Below are positions 1 through 8,049 of a stretch of 57,357 bases of DNA, one piece after another (position 1 is the stretch's first letter; each line of letters opens with the position of its first letter). The position numbers and the translations under genes are program-made. Below the pieces are notes generated by a model. That model worked only from the letters and a program-made list of their open reading frames with translations. It was not told the DNA's origin and did not search any database. The stretch is from a bacterium (lineage in GTDB: Bacteria > Sysuimicrobiota > Sysuimicrobiia > Sysuimicrobiales > Segetimicrobiaceae). Where the stretch lies: NCBI GenBank assembly GCA_035691305.1, contig DASSJF010000014.1, forward strand, positions 1 through 57,357, in the 5' to 3' direction.

Positions 1-250
1 TGATCAGCGCGTTATTGTAAAAGATTTCCGCCGGGTGCGCGAGGCCAAACTTGATTCCGCCAACGTACGCGGCGGCGTGTAGAATCTCGTCGACATCGCG
101 ATGGCGTTCAAAAAGTCGCCGGAACTGCGCGTAGTCGCGGAGATCCGTCCCGAGCGATTTCGAGACGGCGACGAACGGCCTCCCCTCCGCGGTCAACCGG
201 CGTGCCAGCCGTTTTCCTAGGAACCCCGTGGCGCCGAGAAGCAGGATCAT
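1..250 (-). CDS. NAD-dependent epimerase/dehydratase, GDP-L-fucose synthase-like (3' end outside window)
   Basis: The N-terminal 83 codons are present and the gene runs off the left edge. The ATG at 250 opens a Rossmann fold with the glycine motif GATGFLGKRLA. It then has HAAAYVGGIKFG followed by PAEIFYNN, which matches the pattern of GDP-L-fucose synthases (AAxVGGI...P..F...N). The family reduces and epimerises GDP-4-keto-6-deoxymannose, the product of the Gmd enzyme encoded three genes upstream. It starts 7 bp after the GNAT stop, so it is probably the last of four co-transcribed genes (Gmd, DegT, GNAT, this one). A generic SDR-extended epimerase is possible because the catalytic YxxxK lies outside the window. 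Confidence 0.75.
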   Translation of the reverse strand, partial: MILLLGATGFLGKRLARRLTAEGRPFVAVSKSLGTDLRDYAQFRRLFERHRDVDEILHAAAYVGGIKFGLAHPAEIFYNNALI

Positions 251-257
251 CGCGATT

Positions 258-803
258 CTAGGAGTTTGGCTGCCCCTCGCCGCGCTGCCGGTAACGGTCG
301 CGTGTCATCGACATGATAATGTAGTCCCAGTAGCGGTCGTGGCGATAGAGGTATTCTTCGTACCGCCCGGTCTCCTCGAAGCCGAGCCGGCCGTAGAGCC
401 GGCGGGCCCGTTCGTTGAACTCTGCCACCCGAAGATAGACCATGTGCATGTTGTAATGTTGGAAAAGAAATTCCAGTACCATTTCGTAGCTCGCGGCGCC
501 GAGACCCTTTCCCCGATGAACCGGCAGAATGTCCAAGCCGACTTCGCAGTGGGCGTTGACGGTGTCGATGTGCTGCACGCGGAGCATTCCAATGACCTCG
601 CCGGAAGGCACCGTTACGAGCGTGAAGAATCTGGCGGCACGGCTTTTGCCAAGCCCCTTCCACCACTCGACTTGCTCTTCCCGGGAGACGAACTCTATGG
701 TCCCCAATTGAAGCAACGTGGTCATGTCGTTGTGAAGAAGGCGCAAGACCTCCAAGTCGCCTTCGTCGATGGGGCGAAAGCCCACGGGGTGACGTACGTA
801 CAC
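258..803 (-). CDS. GNAT family N-acetyltransferase (RimJ/RimL-like)
   Basis: The 181-residue product carries a GNAT fold: the acetyl-CoA pyrophosphate loop is around residues 94-102 (HRGKGLGAA), and the C-terminal FNERARRLYGRLGFEETG motif is typical of RimJ/RimL-like and sugar N-acetyltransferases. The GTG start at 803 directly abuts the stop of the DegT aminotransferase gene, so translation is likely coupled. The position after an aminotransferase suggests that it acetylates the amino group made on a nucleotide sugar, as in 4-amino-4,6-dideoxy-sugar pathways. This substrate is inferred from context. A ribosomal-protein or small-molecule acetyltransferase cannot be excluded. Confidence 0.82.
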   Translation of the reverse strand: MYVRHPVGFRPIDEGDLEVLRLLHNDMTTLLQLGTIEFVSREEQVEWWKGLGKSRAARFFTLVTVPSGEVIGMLRVQHIDTVNAHCEVGLDILPVHRGKGLGAASYEMVLEFLFQHYNMHMVYLRVAEFNERARRLYGRLGFEETGRYEEYLYRHDRYWDYIIMSMTRDRYRQRGEGQPNS

Positions 804-2009
804 CTAAAGCCTCAGCGCCACGCGCTCAGAGTGCGGAATCACCTTCCGAACGGCGGCGACGACATCCGCCGCATCCTGATCCGACATCCCGGCATACATC
901 GGCAGGCGGACCAGTGACTCGAAGAACTTGACTGAGTCTTGAAACTCGTCATCGCGAAAATGGCAGACCTCTCGATAGTACGGGTTCAAATGGAGAGGGT
1001 GATAGTGGATGTTCGCGGTGACTCCCTCGGCCCGAAGCGCATCGATCACCCAATCTTTCACGCGCGGATTCACCAGTATGCAAAAGAGGTGCCAGTTCGT
1101 CTTCGCGTCCTGAGTCAAGGTGGGGAACCTAATGCCCTCGATGTCCCGAAGGTGTTCCCGATAGTATTCGGCGATCGCCCACCGGCGCGAATTCATGGAA
1201 TCGAGTTTCTTGAGCTGGGAGCGACCGAGGGCCCCGAGTATGTTCGACTGCACATAGCTATTGCCGCGAGCGACGTACGCATAATATCCCTTCATCTGCG
1301 GGTTCGACAGAAACCGGTGTTTGTCGGTCCCCTTCTCGCGGGCGATCAGGATCCTGGCGGCAAGGTCATCGTGATCCGTTGCGATCGCTCCGCCTTCGCC
1401 GACGGCTAGGTTCTTGGTTCCATGAAAGCTGAAACAGCTGACGTCTGCCACAGAGCCGATGCGGCGGCCACGGTACTCCGCGCCGATCGACTGCGCGGCG
1501 TCGTGGACGACGTAGAGTCCATGTCTCCGCGCGAGATGATTGACCTCATCCATCTCAACCGGGTTTCCGGCATAGTCGACCGGGACGATCGCAACGGTGC
1601 GGGGCGTGATCTTGGCCTCGATCTTGCCGACGTTGACATTTCCGTTGTCGGCGCGGACGTCGACAAGCACCACCCTCAGCCCGTTGAGAATCGGGCCCAG
1701 CGCCGACGACGTAAATGTAAAGTCCGGGACCAGCACCTCGGAGTCTGCGGGAAAGCCTTTGATCATAAATGCCAGGTCCAGAGCCGCGGTGCAAGACGTC
1801 GTGAAGAACACATGCTTCACCCCGAGGTAGCCCGACAAGTCCCGCTCGAACGCGCGGCAGGCGGGCCCGTCCCCGCTGACAAACGTCGACGTGAGCGCGT
1901 CTGTGACCGCGGCCAAATCGTCGCGGTCAAAGAGCGGCACGGTCAACGGCAGTGCCGTCCTCCGGACCGGAGTTCCACCTTCGAGCGCCAAGGCACCAGG
2001 TATCGGCAT
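804..2009 (-). CDS. DegT/DnrJ/EryC1/StrS family PLP-dependent sugar aminotransferase
   Basis: About 401 residues, the usual length of sugar aminotransferases. Family marks are visible: the PLP-contacting Asp in VVHDAAQSIGAEY, the Schiff-base Lys in SFHGTKNLAVGEGGAI, and the C-terminal NIHYHPLHLNPYY region. The open frame extends to 2054, but that would overlap Gmd. The ATG at 2009, two bases after the Gmd stop, gives the natural start PIPGALALEGG; an ATG at 2027 is an alternative. Next to Gmd the likely reaction is transamination of a GDP-4-keto-6-deoxyhexose, as in perosamine synthase. A dTDP- or UDP-keto-sugar substrate is also possible. Confidence 0.88.
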   Translation of the reverse strand: MPIPGALALEGGTPVRRTALPLTVPLFDRDDLAAVTDALTSTFVSGDGPACRAFERDLSGYLGVKHVFFTTSCTAALDLAFMIKGFPADSEVLVPDFTFTSSALGPILNGLRVVLVDVRADNGNVNVGKIEAKITPRTVAIVPVDYAGNPVEMDEVNHLARRHGLYVVHDAAQSIGAEYRGRRIGSVADVSCFSFHGTKNLAVGEGGAIATDHDDLAARILIAREKGTDKHRFLSNPQMKGYYAYVARGNSYVQSNILGALGRSQLKKLDSMNSRRWAIAEYYREHLRDIEGIRFPTLTQDAKTNWHLFCILVNPRVKDWVIDALRAEGVTANIHYHPLHLNPYYREVCHFRDDEFQDSVKFFESLVRLPMYAGMSDQDAADVVAAVRKVIPHSERVALRL

Positions 2010-2010
2010 A

Positions 2011-3069
2011 TTAGGGTACGACCGCATGCGCGGCCCAGTACTGATGACCCGCAAACCTATTTTCGAGGATGCGTACGCCTTCTCCCACCGGAGTCAGACC
2101 GATTGCCTCCATGTCCGCATCAACCATGATCCGCACCAATTCCTTGAACGTGACCTTCGGCTGCCAACCCAGGCGGCGCCGGGCGGCCGTGGCATCCGCG
2201 ACCAAGCAGTCCACATCCAGGGGTCGCTGGTAACGGGGGTCGCTCGCGACCCGCTCACGCCAGTCAAGCCCCGCATAGGCGAACGCCTCCTCGACAAACT
2301 CCCGAACCGAGTAAGCCTCACCCGTTCCTATGACGTAGTCGTCGGGCCGGTCCTGCTGCAGCATCATCCACATTGCCTCGACGTACTCGGGGGCGTAACC
2401 CCAATCGCGGCGCGAATCAAGGTTGCCTAGATACAATGTCTGCAGGCGCCCGGCCTTGATAGCGGCGACCGCTCTCGTGATCTTCCGGCTGACGAAGGTC
2501 TCGCCACGCCGCGGACTTTCGTGATTAAACAGGATGCCGTTGCACGCGAACATCCCGTACCCGAGACGGTAGGTGTTGACCATCCAGTACGCGTAGACTT
2601 TCGCCACCGCGTAGGGGCTTCGCGGTCTAAACGGTGTGTGCTCGCCTTGCGGAGCCGGAGCGTCACCAAACATCTCACTGCTGGATGCCTGATAAAATCG
2701 GGTCTTGACGCCGCTTCGGCGCAAGGCTTCAAGAACCCGCGTCGTCCCGAGTCCGGTAATATCGCCCGTATATTCCGGCATGTCAAAACTGACTTTGACG
2801 TGACTCTGCGCACCAAGATGATACACCTCATCCGGGCGCACATCGTAGATCAGGCTAACGAGTTGCTCCGAATTGGAGAGGTCGCCGTAGTATCCGGACA
2901 ACCGCCGGTGGGCGTCGTGCGGGTCCTGATAGATGTGCTCGATTCGCCGGGTGTTGAACGTCGAGGCCCTCCGTATGAGGCCGTGAACTTCGTAGCCCTT
3001 CGACAGCAGCAACTCGGCCAAATAGGATCCGTCTTGTCCCGTGAGTCCCGTCACGATGGCGCGCTTCAC
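2011..3069 (-). CDS. gmd: GDP-mannose 4,6-dehydratase
   Basis: Converts GDP-D-mannose to GDP-4-keto-6-deoxy-D-mannose in the cytoplasm. The start [20 protein letters not shown] carries the Gmd-type NADP-binding glycine motif. ASSSEMFG (catalytic Ser/Glu region), [12 protein letters not shown] (catalytic Tyr and Lys) and [19 protein letters not shown] are diagnostic of Gmd. I chose the GTG at 3069, which gives 352 residues, because it opens exactly at the conserved N-terminus. The upstream ATG at 3117 only adds a low-complexity extension and has its GGAGG site touching the start codon. The GTG overlaps the stop of a 13-codon upstream ORF (GTGA). The phosphomannomutase far upstream can supply the mannose-1-phosphate branch. 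Confidence 0.92.
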   Translation of the reverse strand: MKRAIVTGLTGQDGSYLAELLLSKGYEVHGLIRRASTFNTRRIEHIYQDPHDAHRRLSGYYGDLSNSEQLVSLIYDVRPDEVYHLGAQSHVKVSFDMPEYTGDITGLGTTRVLEALRRSGVKTRFYQASSSEMFGDAPAPQGEHTPFRPRSPYAVAKVYAYWMVNTYRLGYGMFACNGILFNHESPRRGETFVSRKITRAVAAIKAGRLQTLYLGNLDSRRDWGYAPEYVEAMWMMLQQDRPDDYVIGTGEAYSVREFVEEAFAYAGLDWRERVASDPRYQRPLDVDCLVADATAARRRLGWQPKVTFKELVRIMVDADMEAIGLTPVGEGVRILENRFAGHQYWAAHAVVP

Positions 3070-3107
3070 TCGAGCGTCGGGCCCGCGCGACGGTATGCCG
3101 CATCCAT
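3066..3107 (-). CDS. 13-codon upstream ORF overlapping the gmd start
   Basis: ATG at 3107 follows a GGAGG Shine-Dalgarno-like site (3118-3122) by 10 bases and encodes [13 protein letters not shown]. Its TGA overlaps the GTG start of gmd (GTGA at 3069-3066). The arrangement would allow ribosomes finishing the short frame to restart on gmd. This could equally be a chance open frame in GC-rich DNA; no homology can be claimed for so short a peptide. Confidence 0.35.
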   Translation of the reverse strand: MDAAYRRAGPTLE

Positions 3108-3117
3108 GAAGGGCCAT

Positions 3118-3408
3118 CCTCCACTCACTGCCAACGTGCTCACGTAGCGACTACTGCTCGGCTGACGGAGTTACGCCTATTACGAGATGCGAACTCCGGT
3201 CTCCTCCGCAACTTCAGACGGAACGCGTGCAGGCGTGTTGTTTGCGTCGAGCGCTCGTCCCTGGGTACTATCAGTACTACCCGCTGCTGACTCTTTGCAT
3301 CCGATCCGATCGTCCAGAGTAAGTCGGGTTCGCAATCGATGTGAGCCAAAATCTATGTATTCTATGCGGTTCCTGCGCCCAAGACAGTACACACGCCGAC
3401 GCTCGCGG
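3118..3408. other. Non-coding spacer between the Wzy-like gene and gmd, lower GC
   Basis: About 290 bp without a convincing gene; one 60-base row here (3301-3360) is 48% GC by hand count, well below its surroundings. It holds an imperfect 8-bp inverted repeat with a 4-base loop at 3263-3282 (one mismatch). On the minus strand there is an AT-rich stretch with TAGAAT- and TACATA-like hexamers near 3345-3375. It could carry the promoter of the gmd gene set, but I see no TTGACA-type -35. Confidence 0.4.
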
Positions 3409-4746
3409 CTAGGCACGGCCGTCCACGGCGGTGAGGTCGTCCTCAGTCCCAGTCGCGGACAACATGGCAAGAAACAGGCTAAACGCGATGACGCTTTCTG
3501 GTATGTCGACTGCGGTGTGCAGAATGTTGGTAACGGCAAGAATTGCCACGCCTGCCGCGCCGATCGCGTGGCGCGGCCACCTGTTCGCGGTCCACTCGGT
3601 GCGCAGTTGTCGCCAGCCCGACCGTAGGCCGGTCACGATCATCGCCAAGTACAGCAGCAGGCCTAGGAAGCCGGTCCTGATGAGCAGGAAACCGTAGCCG
3701 GTTGACACGTAGTGCCACGGCCCTGTTTCGCCGGCGGGCGGTGGAATGGGAAGGGTGGCACCGAGCCCTCCACCGGCCATCGGATCGCGGGTGACCAGGG
3801 CCAGGCCCGCCTGAGATTCGCGGACTCGATAAACGAACGATCCATCGGAGAACGCCACGGACCATCGCAAGCCCGTGTACCTCACCCATGCACGTACCGG
3901 CGCGTCGACCGCGGCGACGATGCCCAGCACCAGGACGACTGCCAACAGAGCAGCCGCGGCCACCTTCACTCGGACCTTCCAAGACTTGCCGGAAGGCACG
4001 ACGATCGCGAAAACAACGCTCAGCACGGCCAGGACTTGAACAAACCGCTCGCCCGCCGCGAGAATGTACCACGCGACAACGACAAAGGCGATCAGCCATC
4101 CCGCCCGGGCGACCGCAGACCGCGCTGCTAAGATCCCCACTGTGGCAAGCATGAGCGCGATGACGGGAGTAGTCCATTGTAGATAGTTGACCGACTGCGG
4201 AACCACTTTCCAGCCGGGCACCACAAGCGTCAGGTCGTGATAACCGGGCAGCGGAACACCCCAACGCAGGTGGGCGAACACGAAGACCGCTGCGATAACC
4301 GTGCCGACAACGTACGCGCCCACAATCGCGCGATATTCGTCGGTCGCAAAGTTCTCCGCCATGAACGCGAGAGCCAGCGCGTAAAACGCAAGTCCACGTG
4401 CTTCCCGAACGGCGAAGAACCTGGCGTCAGACGCGTAGAGGCCGAGGAGCAGCGGGATGACCATGCCGCCGAGGAATGCGACCACCGACCACGACGCGAG
4501 GTCGCGCCGGCGAAGGCTCCGCACGATGCCGGGCAGGGCGAGACACACCGCGGCCGCCACCAGGACGTCGAGCAGATTGACCTTGGACGAACCCACCCTC
4601 ACCACCGGGAAGAGATGCAGAGTGTACCAAGGGACCATCGCGCTAAGGAGCACCGTGAGCAGCAAGATCCCCCGCCGGAGCCGAGCGATTCCGCTTTTTG
4701 CAGGTGAGGCGACGCCGGTCGCCGCGGCGGCAGCGCTTTCGGACAC
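3409..4746 (-). CDS. O-antigen ligase/Wzy polymerase-like polytopic membrane protein
   Basis: The 445-residue protein is dominated by about ten hydrophobic segments separated by short charged loops. One longer periplasmic-type loop lies near residues 270-330 with the pattern R-ESQAGLALVTRDPMAGGGLGA. An Arg followed by P-x-G-x-G is the hallmark of Wzy/WaaL (Wzy_C) proteins, which polymerise or ligate lipid-linked glycans at the outer face of the inner membrane. It starts one base after the methyltransferase stop. A second member of the superfamily lies at 11576-12862, so one may be polymerase and the other ligase; sequence alone does not say which. Confidence 0.7.
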   Translation of the reverse strand: MSESAAAAATGVASPAKSGIARLRRGILLLTVLLSAMVPWYTLHLFPVVRVGSSKVNLLDVLVAAAVCLALPGIVRSLRRRDLASWSVVAFLGGMVIPLLLGLYASDARFFAVREARGLAFYALALAFMAENFATDEYRAIVGAYVVGTVIAAVFVFAHLRWGVPLPGYHDLTLVVPGWKVVPQSVNYLQWTTPVIALMLATVGILAARSAVARAGWLIAFVVVAWYILAAGERFVQVLAVLSVVFAIVVPSGKSWKVRVKVAAAALLAVVLVLGIVAAVDAPVRAWVRYTGLRWSVAFSDGSFVYRVRESQAGLALVTRDPMAGGGLGATLPIPPPAGETGPWHYVSTGYGFLLIRTGFLGLLLYLAMIVTGLRSGWRQLRTEWTANRWPRHAIGAAGVAILAVTNILHTAVDIPESVIAFSLFLAMLSATGTEDDLTAVDGRA

Positions 4747-4747
4747 G

Positions 4748-5575
4748 TTACGTCTCCGCGGTCACGCAGAGATGCCAGCCCCACCGGCGCTCCATCCAGC
4801 GGAACACGGCGGGCGGCATCGCGCGAAAATACCACGTCTTGATGTAGCGGTATTGAACGTAGTCGGACACCCGGTATGGAAAGATGTGGTCCACCCACGA
4901 ATCGGTAACCCGGAACCCGAACCGCCCGAGCAAATCTCGTATCTCACCGGGCAGGTAGGTGTATGTCACGGGGCAACCGGTTTGGGCCTCGGAGTACCGC
5001 GCGATCAGTTCGGGAAACCTCCAGAAACGTCCCCGCCCGTATCCGAGTAAGACGCTGAGACTCTTCCACGACCGGCGATGATAGACCATCAACTTGAGAG
5101 TGCTGCCCGGCCCCGCGTACCGGCGCATCTCCGCGATCGCGCGTTCGGGATGCGGAGTATGGTGGACCACGCCGAACGAGTAGATGAGATCATAGTTCGC
5201 AATCGGAATCGACCGGCTCAGCTCCTCCGCATTCGCCACGTAAAAATCGATCTGCCGATCGAGACCACACACCTCCGCCCGCCGCCGGGCGAGGGCTACC
5301 GACTTTTCCGACAGGTCCACCGCCGTCACGCGGGCACCGTGCCGGGCGAAAGTGATCGTGGCGGTCCCGATGCCACAGCCGACGTCGAGAACACGCCTGC
5401 CGCGCCAGCGCGGAAATTCCGCGAGCCGCAGAATATGCGGTTCAACGAAGTATTTCCGCGCCTCGACCTCGTCGAAATACTCGCGGGTACCCACCGGCCG
5501 GGCGGAATGGCGGATGTTGCAGGGGCGCGCGTTCCAGTAGTCGGCCACCGTTCTAATCGGCACATGCTCGAACAT
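4748..5575 (-). CDS. Class I SAM-dependent methyltransferase
   Basis: The 275-residue protein has the SAM-binding motif I VLDVGCGIGTATITFARHG around residues 60-80, an acidic motif II (VTAVDLSEKS) and motif III region DLIYSFGVVHHTPHPERAI. HHTP is common in Methyltransf_11-type enzymes acting on lipids, quinones or sugars. The C-terminal third is rich in Tyr, Arg and Trp and resembles extensions seen in polysaccharide-cluster methyltransferases. It sits between UDP-glucose dehydrogenase and a Wzy-like protein, so a sugar or glycan methylation role is likely. The exact substrate is unknown. Confidence 0.8.
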   Translation of the reverse strand: MFEHVPIRTVADYWNARPCNIRHSARPVGTREYFDEVEARKYFVEPHILRLAEFPRWRGRRVLDVGCGIGTATITFARHGARVTAVDLSEKSVALARRRAEVCGLDRQIDFYVANAEELSRSIPIANYDLIYSFGVVHHTPHPERAIAEMRRYAGPGSTLKLMVYHRRSWKSLSVLLGYGRGRFWRFPELIARYSEAQTGCPVTYTYLPGEIRDLLGRFGFRVTDSWVDHIFPYRVSDYVQYRYIKTWYFRAMPPAVFRWMERRWGWHLCVTAET

Positions 5576-5602
5576 CCAGGATCTCCGATCGGCCGAACCC
5601 GG

Positions 5603-6892
5603 CTATCGGCCCATGCCGGCGTAATGAAACCCCAGCGCGCGGGCGCGCTGCGGATCGAGGAGATTGCGCCCGTCGATCAGAACGGGCCGCCGCATCAGAT
5701 CCTTGATCCGCGCAAGATCCAACGTACGAAAATCCTCCCAGTCCGTCAACAGAACGAGGGCGTCGCTTCCCCTGGCAGCGTCGTATGGAGTTGGGCAGTA
5801 TTCGAGGTCGGGCATGAGGCGCCGCGCGTTGGCCTCGGCGACCGGGTCGCACGCACGAACCGTCGCGCCTTCCTGACGGAGACGCGCGATGATCGGCACC
5901 GCCGGGGCGTCCCGCATGTCATCGGTGTTGGCCTTGTAGGCCAGGCCCAACACCGCGATGGTGCGGTTGGACAGGACCCACAGGGCGCTCTTCAGGTGAC
6001 GCAAGAGGGCGTCCCGCTGGCCCTCGTTGACGCGCGCCACCTCCTCCAGCAGGCGAAATTCGTAACCGATCTCGCGGGAGATCTGCACGAACGCGGATAC
6101 GTCCTTCGGAAGGCACGAACCGCCGTATCCGACCCCGGCGTCCAGGAAGGCCCGGCCGATGCGCTGATCGTGGCCCATTCCGTCGGCGACGACGCGGACG
6201 TCCGCGCCCACCCGCTCGCAGACACCGGCGACGGCGTTGATGTAGGAGATCTTCAAGGCCAGGAACGCGTTGCTGGCGTGCTTGATGAGCTCCGCGGTGG
6301 CGACATCGGTCACGATGATCGGGCAGTCGAACGGCGCGTACAGTTCGCGCAGCAGACGCTCGCTCCGCTCGCTCGTCACGCCCAACACGATCCGGTCGGG
6401 ATAAAGAAAATCCTTGATCGCCGACCCCTCCCGGGTGAACTCGGGGTTGCACGCGACGTCGAACGGCACCGCGCCGCGCGTCAGCAGGTGGATCTGATCG
6501 CGAACCCGCTGACCGGTGCGGACCGGAACCGTGCTCTTCTCGACGATCAGCCGGTACTCGCTGAGGGCGCCGGCGATTCCCTCGGCAACCGCGGCCACGG
6601 CCGCGAGATCGGCATCTCCCGTGTCAAGAGCGGGTGTCCCCACCGTGATGAAGATGATGTCGGAACCGCGGACGGCCTCCGCGATGTCGGTCGTAAAGCG
6701 CAGGCGCCCCGCGGCCTGCCCGCGGCTCAGCAACTCTTCCAACCCGGGCTCGTAGATCGGCGGGCGGCCCTCGCGGAGCATACGGATTCGTTCGGCATCG
6801 CGATCCACACCGATGACCGTGTGACCGTGATCGGCAAAGCAGACCGCGGTCACCAAGCCGACGTAGCCCGTACCGATGACGCTAAGCCTCAT
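5603..6892 (-). CDS. UDP-glucose 6-dehydrogenase family protein, intact active site
   Basis: Oxidises an NDP-hexose, most likely UDP-glucose to UDP-glucuronate, with two NAD molecules. All key elements are visible in the 429-residue protein: N-terminal GTGYVG, EKSTVPVRTG, CNPEFTREGSA, the KHASNAF substrate loop, the catalytic Cys260 in GYGGSCLPKD, and the C-terminal GLAYKANTDDMRDA motif. UDP-N-acetyl-mannosamine or GDP-mannose dehydrogenases share this architecture, so the substrate is not certain. It contrasts sharply with the degenerate paralogue at 8906-10285 in the same operon. Confidence 0.9.
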   Translation of the reverse strand: MRLSVIGTGYVGLVTAVCFADHGHTVIGVDRDAERIRMLREGRPPIYEPGLEELLSRGQAAGRLRFTTDIAEAVRGSDIIFITVGTPALDTGDADLAAVAAVAEGIAGALSEYRLIVEKSTVPVRTGQRVRDQIHLLTRGAVPFDVACNPEFTREGSAIKDFLYPDRIVLGVTSERSERLLRELYAPFDCPIIVTDVATAELIKHASNAFLALKISYINAVAGVCERVGADVRVVADGMGHDQRIGRAFLDAGVGYGGSCLPKDVSAFVQISREIGYEFRLLEEVARVNEGQRDALLRHLKSALWVLSNRTIAVLGLAYKANTDDMRDAPAVPIIARLRQEGATVRACDPVAEANARRLMPDLEYCPTPYDAARGSDALVLLTDWEDFRTLDLARIKDLMRRPVLIDGRNLLDPQRARALGFHYAGMGR

Positions 6893-6917
6893 AACGCTCG
6901 CTCTGAAAGAGACGCCG

Positions 6918-8021
6918 TCATTCCTGCGCGCTACCTCCGCTCCCGTAGATCTTCTCGATCACCCCGAGCGCCCGGCAGGCATCGAGCGCCGTCGCCGCCG
7001 CGGGACCCGCGTCGTGCGGCGGGATCGCGTCGCCGCCGGTTCCGAACACGGTCGAGACAAACCCGGACCATTCCGCGGACCAGACATCGCCCGCGGGGAA
7101 GTCGGGCGCGGGGCCGACGTCGTGGGCCGGCATCTCGATCTCCTCGGTGGCCGGCGGACCGCCCTCCGGCCGCCGCCGGCCCACAGTCAGACGCTCCGGC
7201 CCGTAACTTCCCCCCAACCCGTCAGCGGACACGAAGCCGTCCCGTCCGAACACCTCGAACGAGAACAGGTTCTTCCACTGCGTCCAGCTCGCATGCAGGG
7301 ACGCGACGCGTCCCTCTCGGGTTCGGAGTAGCAGAAATGCGTTGTCCTCCACCGGTTTCGAGAGCAGGGAGCCGGGCCCGGACGGCGGCTGCCAAAAGTA
7401 CCTCTCGAGAAAACCCGCGATATCCTCGAACTCGCCGAGAAAACAGCGACCCAGGTCGATGAGGTGCACCCCTTGGTCGAGCAATTCGCCGCCTCCGGAC
7501 AGGTCGGTGTTCATCCGCCACTCGCCGCCATATCCGGGGCGCCCCCCGTGGCCGTAGCGTCCCCGCACATAGCACGGCTCGCCGATCGCGCCCGCCCTCA
7601 CGAGACTCCACGCGCGCCGCACCGCCCGATGATAGCGCAGCGTAAACCCGACGACCACCCGCGGCCCGCGGCCCCCGGACGCGGCGGCCCGTACGGTCTC
7701 CGCTTCGGCGACCGTTCGCGCCATGGGCTTCTCGCAGAACACGTGCTTGCCGGACTGCATCGCCGCGCGCGACAACGGCGCCAGATACTTGGGCGGCGTC
7801 GCGACGACGACGGCGTCCACGTCCCGCCGGGCCAGGAGCCGGTCCGCATCGGTCCCGGCCTCGGCGCCGACCTCCGCGGCCAGATCGGCGGCGCGCCCTG
7901 CATCCGCATCAACGATGTATACAACTCGGCACCGCGGATCCGCCCGCGCCGTCCGGGCCCGGATCCGCCCCATGCGGCCCGCCCCGATTATACCGATTCG
8001 GAGGGGGTCGATCGGAGTCAC
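6918..8021 (-). CDS. Gfo/Idh/MocA family oxidoreductase
   Basis: The 367-residue protein starts with a GTG at 8021 and the nucleotide-binding motif IGIIGAGRMGRIRA. The family's EKP signature is present in HVFCEKPMART, and the GGGELLDQGVHLIDL helix carries the catalytic-site Asp and His typical of the Gfo/Idh C-terminal domain. Members oxidise or reduce sugars and NDP-sugars. In polysaccharide clusters next to UDP-glucose dehydrogenase they often act at C3 of UDP-glucuronic-type sugars (WlbA-like), which is a reasonable but unproven guess here. It is followed by Ugd after 25 bp. Confidence 0.85.
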   Translation of the reverse strand: MTPIDPLRIGIIGAGRMGRIRARTARADPRCRVVYIVDADAGRAADLAAEVGAEAGTDADRLLARRDVDAVVVATPPKYLAPLSRAAMQSGKHVFCEKPMARTVAEAETVRAAASGGRGPRVVVGFTLRYHRAVRRAWSLVRAGAIGEPCYVRGRYGHGGRPGYGGEWRMNTDLSGGGELLDQGVHLIDLGRCFLGEFEDIAGFLERYFWQPPSGPGSLLSKPVEDNAFLLLRTREGRVASLHASWTQWKNLFSFEVFGRDGFVSADGLGGSYGPERLTVGRRRPEGGPPATEEIEMPAHDVGPAPDFPAGDVWSAEWSGFVSTVFGTGGDAIPPHDAGPAAATALDACRALGVIEKIYGSGGSAQE

Positions 8022-8049
8022 ATCCGTCCCATGCCCACCGCGCCGGCCC

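Noticed and set aside
3140-3349. 69-codon minus-strand open frame in the spacer upstream of gmd
   Set aside because: Low and irregular third-position GC, no ribosome site and no recognisable motif; more likely regulatory spacer.
5078-7462. 794-codon plus-strand open frame
   Set aside because: Antisense to the methyltransferase, Ugd and Gfo/Idh genes, all with clear motifs; no homology-like blocks in the frame itself.
7987-7992. Minus-strand TATAAT inside the Gfo/Idh gene
   Set aside because: It encodes the Ile codons of the conserved GIIGAG nucleotide-binding motif and has no start codon six bases downstream.
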